Assembly: GCA_024516155.1 (NCBI GenBank)
Contig: JAJJXM010000003.1
Location: forward strand, 1 to 64,000
Direction of reading: 5' to 3'
Length of the DNA: 64,000 bases
Source of the DNA: Pyronema omphalodes
Lineage: Eukaryota > Ascomycota > Pezizomycetes > Pezizales > Pyronemataceae
In this document: positions 59,915 to 64,000 of the stretch, in pieces
How the letters are laid out: each line of letters begins with the position of its first letter
How positions within the stretch are numbered: the first letter of the stretch is position 1
Notes under the pieces: generated by a model
Told to the model about the DNA's origin: nothing
The model's database searches: none
Seen by the model: the letters and a program-made list of their open reading frames with translations, nothing else
Position numbers and translations under genes: made by a program

Positions 59915-61077
59915 TAAAAGGACTGGAGGCTATGAGACATGATTATGATGATGCAATGCAACGGGATGGGGTGGGCTGGGTAATGACGGGATGCATCTTG
60001 TTCATGTATTAAATAGTATGGGCTTCATAATGATGGGATAGATCATGTTCACGGGGACATATCAACGATAATATCATATCTAGTAGCAGTGTAGTATACC
60101 AATCAATCAGAGCAAAATATACGGAGTTACGGAATTACGGAATTTATATAATTCATATATATCTTGATCCAGTGATATTAAACAAGCTGCCAACCACCGA
60201 ACAAATGTATAGGTACCGCTACTCCTATGTACTACCTATCCGAGTGTAGACTATGTATACTCCACCAACTACCTTAAGGCATCTCTTCTTACATACAACT
60301 CATAAATTGTTATCATCCTAATAACTAACTAATCCTACTATAGTTAGTATACCTTACCCACCGGAAAACCTGCAGTAAAGTCATCTAAAAGTAACCTTCA
60401 GAGTGCATATCAAAAGTTGCTATGTACATAGGTCGTAGCAGAGCCCTGTTCAAAGCGTTAACTTGGCAGGAGTCAGGACAGATGGTAGAGACTTGGTGCT
60501 GCTGGTGTGCTTGTTGTGTTTATGTATTGTATGCTTTCTCATGTATGGTGTACTTTGTCTTCTCTTCTTTCTTGTTTATTGGTTATTGGTTATAATATGC
60601 ATTCTCGATTTCCATCTTATCTGAACCCTTTCAGTTCAACACATCTTACGCTGAGAATGATATCAATACTAACCTCAAGATAGTATTTTGCGAAATACTT
60701 TTGAGTTTTCTCCTATGGTATGCTATGATATGAAATGAATTTTCTAATGTCTGTTAGATTTATAGCGAGTTTATGACCCTTCAATAGATTTGTTTTTCCG
60801 GGTTCAGGCTTCAATAATTTCGATTACTTTACCGGAATGCGATGCCTATTAACGACGCCTCCAAGACATATCTACATACACCGGCCGCACCGAGTGATAA
60901 GTGACAAGCAACCGTATGTTTGAATTGCCGCCGGTTCACAGGCCACATATGCATACATATGCACCTTCGAATTCGGAATCACTGTTACATCGCATACCGC
61001 ACAGACTGATCATCGGTGACACTACACTGGGGCGGTAAACATCATAAATGCGGGGAAAGTTGCAATGTAACCTGTTT

Positions 61078-61107
61078 CCCCCCCCCCCCCCCCACCCCCC
61101 CCCTCCC
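61078..61107. repeat. Poly-C tract upstream of the orphan membrane gene
   Basis: C16-A-C9-T-C3; the complementary strand is G-rich. It lies 73-102 bp before the start codon at 61180, in the presumed core promoter or leader. Confidence 0.9.
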
Positions 61108-61179
61108 AAACTCTTCGCTTTTCTTAGTCTGTATATATATACAACAACCCTCATCACTCAAATATCAAACAATAAAACC

Positions 61180-62887
61180 ATGGTTCGCGCACCCAACATA
61201 ACCGAAAGCATTGGGAAAGACATGGTTCGCGCACCCAAAATCACCGAAAGCATTGGGAAAGAGTTCTATCTCCGGATAATTGACCCTGGATGCGACGTCA
61301 AGATCCAAGACGCATACGAGGCCAAAATCAACGCCTTCTTGCGCTGCTTATTTCCCCAGTCTGGAGATGCATCAAGCTCCTGTTCGACACATCAGACGAA
61401 TCAACAGCATATAAAATACAGTCATCACTCAATGGTCGAGAAAGATATTGCACGGGTATCCTTCCGATTATCTTCAAATGCAATAACCTTTTATCTTAAC
61501 GAGGCGGTGGTGACGTTTTGTGAAGCTTTATTTGCGAAACCAGAAGCGTTACGACAGTTGACAGTTAGAGGATTGCTGGGGTTGGAACCAGAGGGAGAAA
61601 TTATGCGGAAGATGTGGTATATGGTGATGTTTAGAGCTGCTTTAATGAATGGGGGAGTACCGTTGTTGGCATATATGGAGGTCGTGTATCAGCATACCTT
61701 TCTTGTGGATTGGTGGGTTTTCTCCGGGGATATAAATCGATGGGAAAGAATGATCGGGCTGATGGAGTATTATATAGGGCTCTTACACTGTGCTTTTGCA
61801 TTGTGGCAAAAGTGGATGTTAGGGCGGTTTCTGAGCTGCAAACCGGGGAGTTTTCAGAGGAGTCATTCAGGCTGGCTGAAAGGATTCTAGGGAAATTCTT
61901 CAAGAAAAACGATGCTGCTAAATCACCCCGTTTGAAAAATGTTGACGTCAATACAGCAATGGATGATTTGCTCGCGGTTCTACTTCCTATCGGTACGTAT
62001 TGGATCCACTCTTGAAGAATAAAATTCGACAAGGAGATACTAATTTTTTTTTTTTGCTTTCTGGCAATTTTATCAGCTGCAAACCCTAGTAACGGCACCC
62101 TTATAATCGATATAATAATTCCTTTATTCACCGTTGCTCACGCTGTAGCCTGCATACTTTTAACTGCTCAAGAAATCTTCGGAGAATTTATCCGCCGGCG
62201 TACGAATGTTCCCAAAACACCTACCGTGGCAAAATACTCCCATGCCGTCAAAGAAGTGCCACATCACCCTATTCACGACTTGCTCCGTCGTAATCTCGAC
62301 TGCGATCTTTGTCGTTCAAAATTGGCGTCTGAAGCCATTCATCCTGCATCCTTATCCGGAGGTGGAGCTTTGCCTCTGATCGCTGCATGCTTGGTCGGCG
62401 GTTTCACGGCCGGTGCCGTGGCATTTGGTGGGTATAAATTGGTTCAGTGGGGATGGAAACAGATTGAGCAAACACGTGCGATACAGCGTGAGAGAGAGCT
62501 TAAAAGAGCGTTTGAGGAACTTCTTACCAAAGTCAATAGATGTGAGTAAACAACCAACACCAGTTCCTTTTTGCTTCAATATGAGATACGTTAGGCGTTG
62601 ATGCTGACGAAATAGTGGTGGGAATTTTGGACAGTGCATTCGCCCTCGCTTTGGAAATTCAAGTGATGCTGGAGTGGATAGACTTGGAAAACAAGGCTTT
62701 TGTGAGTGATGAGACAAGGCAAATGTGCTGGGAGCATCTCGGTCCCAGAACAAACCCGGATGATGTTGTGGATCATTTGCGTAGGCAGGGAAAGAAACTT
62801 GAAGATTCGCGGCAGAATTTGGGTGCGGGGTTTATTAGAGTGTCACTCCAGGAATTTATGACATGGTCACCGGTACCCGACGCCTGA
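61180..62887 (+). CDS. Orphan two-TM protein with an N-terminal tandem duplication
   Basis: Exons 61180-61712, 61778-61992, 62077-62541 and 62595-62887 sum to 1506 nt, 501 aa. The four parts join in phase through introns of 65, 84 and 53 bp. I do not recognise the family. The N-terminus is a 14-residue duplication (MVRAPNITESIGKD then MVRAPKITESIGKE), so two equivalent start codons lie 42 bp apart (61180 and 61222). An apparently soluble helical region follows to about 250, then hydrophobic segments near 257-280 (LIIDIIIPLFTVAHAVACILL) and 347-372 (LIAACLVGGFTAGAVAFGGYKL). Between them lie a basic RRR stretch and a CDLC motif (about 325-328). The charged C-terminal part holds two further helices. 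Topology suggests an internal-membrane protein with both ends on one side. The splice joins are my inference. Confidence 0.68.
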
Positions 62888-63328
62888 GCTTGAGGAGGAA
62901 TAGTCACTATGTATGTACTATGTAGTGAAAAGGGCACTTGACATGTGTCAAGAGTAGCTCCATTTTCATAATCTTTGCCTTCTTAGGTATAGACAGGAAG
63001 CAAAGGAAATATTTGGGAGAAAAAAAAATGTATAGTACATAGTGTTATGATTGTCTTCATTTGGAGGTTGGGAACATGAATGATCTGCCGCTTTTATCGG
63101 ATACGACAGTCTGTCTGGGACGGAATTTTACTTTGGTGGGCTAATTAAGGAATCTGCTTTTCAGCTTTCGCCATCTGTTTTAACTGCGGACTCGAGGTAC
63201 TCAGAATATAAACCTGCCATTTATATGGTGAATCTGATAAAAATTAGTAGATGATTCTCCTGCACCAAAAGGGAGATTAGGCCTTCGTCATCATCTGGTA
63301 TACATACGTACTCACGTCGGTACGAACA
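62888..63328. other. Intergenic, nothing recognised
   Basis: About 440 bp between the orphan gene and the MULE-type element. Short frames only. Confidence 0.5.
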
Positions 63329-63337
63329 ATGAAATAA
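63329..63337. repeat. Left 9-bp target-site duplication (ATGAAATAA)
   Basis: Identical 9-mer at 63875-63883 on the other side of the element. Confidence 0.85.
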
Positions 63338-63874
63338 CAGAAATTATGCAGGATGCCCCCCAAAAAACACGAAATTTGCAATATACCCCCGTCTATGCAG
63401 GATGCCCCTCGCTTAGGTAGAGCACACCCGCCCATATTGAATACAGCGCCTACAGCGGGCTACAGATTTTTGACGTGTGTTTTTTTTCCCTCCCTTGCAG
63501 GTAAAGATTTTGATTCCACTTCTCGATATTATCTTCAATAACGACAACAATGGAGCGCACCAATTCGCTGACAACCAACATCGATCCTAACGCCGCTGAC
63601 CCGATCTCTCGACATGCACTACACCTTGGCGATGATTTTCCCTCGTTTTCCGAGTTTAAACTGGCTATTCCTGTTTGGCATTCGCTTTGCAAAGTCAGAG
63701 GCGCAGAAGTGGATTCAAAATTTTTATCTGCAAGTAAGGAAAAAAAACATGCGTGAAAAATTTGGCGCCCGGCGCTGAAGGCGGGTGTTCACTACCTAAG
63801 CGAGGGGCATCCTGCATAGACGGGGGTATATTGCAAATTTCGTGTTTTTTCGGGGGCATCCTGCATAATTTCCG
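63338..63874. mobile_element. Non-autonomous Mutator-like (MULE) DNA transposon, 537 bp
   Basis: The terminal inverted repeats are about 95 bp (63338-63433 and 63779-63874) and nearly identical, starting CAGAAATTATGCAGGATGCC on the left and CGGAAATTATGCAGG on the inverted right, with only a handful of mismatches. The element is bracketed by 9-bp direct repeats ATGAAATAA (63329-63337, 63875-63883). Long inverted repeats plus a 9-bp duplication define Mutator-like elements. Each end contains the word GCAGGATGCCCC twice, about 40 bp apart. The 345-bp interior holds one short frame (63550-63756) that may be the start of a transposase gene, so this looks like an internal-deletion derivative. Confidence 0.88.
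63550..63756 (+). pseudogene. Short ORF inside the MULE element, possible transposase N-terminal remnant
   Basis: 68 codons from an ATG in the CAACAATGG context. The middle part (GDDFPSFSEFKLAIPVWH) resembles the short conserved lead-in found at the N-terminus of fungal MULE transposases, where an F-S-EFK-A-W pattern precedes the zinc-binding domain. No DDE catalytic part is present. The frame stops inside the element just before the right inverted repeat. The match is weak and made by eye; the frame might be spurious or a captured host fragment. Confidence 0.4.
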
Positions 63875-63883
63875 ATGAAATAA
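63875..63883. repeat. Right 9-bp target-site duplication (ATGAAATAA)
   Basis: Matches 63329-63337 exactly. Confidence 0.85.
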
Positions 63884-64000
63884 ATGCCCCATCAGGTGAA
63901 TGGCAGTCAAAAATCCCAACTGTCAAATATGGGAAATGTAATATTAGTATTAGTATTTAGTATTACCACTGTCATAACCTTACGGTTGCATACAGAAATG

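Larger units (their letters stand above)
59880..61179. other. Intergenic with G- and C-homopolymer tracts
   Basis: Begins with a G-rich tract 11 bp after the RDH54-like stop codon (59890-59914) and ends with a C-rich tract (61078-61107) about 75 bp before the next start codon. No gene supported. Confidence 0.5.

Overview
The window looks like nuclear DNA of a filamentous ascomycete (Pezizomycotina). The genes carry short spliceosomal introns of about 46-91 bp with GTRNGT donors, CTAAC/CTGAC-type branch sites and AG acceptors. Several families are typical of filamentous fungi: SAT4/PTH11-type rhodopsin-like receptors, a cytochrome P450, an F-box protein, a type-B carboxylesterase and an RDH54-type recombination ATPase. 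An early-diverging class such as Orbiliomycetes or Pezizomycetes is possible but is only a guess. I saw no tRNA, rRNA or CRISPR. All exon joins were made by hand from splice signals and reading phase; every multi-exon model given sums to a multiple of three.

Layout. 0.9-2.8 kb (-): secreted metallophosphoesterase. 5.9-7.0 kb (-): disordered orphan. 7.0-12.4 kb: long stretch without a convincing gene. 12.4-15.7 kb (-): VSB1/YGR125W-type SLC26-STAS-cNMP vacuolar transporter. 18.0-19.6 kb (+): carboxylesterase. 20.4-21.3 kb: diverged non-coding tandem duplication. 22.5-24.3 kb (+): P450. 24.9-26.5 kb (+): F-box protein. 26.9-28.9 kb (+): HERP/Usa1-like ubiquitin-domain membrane protein. 31.3-31.6 kb (+): small secreted defensin-like peptide split by an intron. 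33.5-35.0 kb (-): 7TM receptor-like protein. 35.7-36.2 kb (-): BLOC-1/snapin-like coiled coil. 36.8-37.5 kb (+): kappa-class GST. 38.5-40.5 kb (+): large fungal membrane protein. 41.8-43.0 kb (+): second 7TM receptor-like protein. 43-51.9 kb: gene-poor island with a 936-bp hAT-type element, a large AAACACC repeat field and many microsatellites. 51.9-53.4 kb (-): TPT/nucleotide-sugar transporter with a 6-nt microexon. 54.6-55.9 kb (-): secreted alpha/beta hydrolase with coding minisatellites. 56.8-59.9 kb (+): RDH54/RAD54B homologue. 61.2-62.9 kb (+): orphan two-TM protein with an N-terminal duplication. 63.3-63.9 kb: 537-bp MULE-type element.

The genes do not form an obvious pathway or biosynthetic cluster. 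Housekeeping genes (transporters, recombination, ER ubiquitin scaffold, organelle trafficking) are mixed with lineage-specific secreted and membrane proteins. The most notable items are the defensin-like peptide, the two transposon-derived elements with complete ends and target-site duplications, the microexon, and the AAACACC/GGTGTTTA repeat field.
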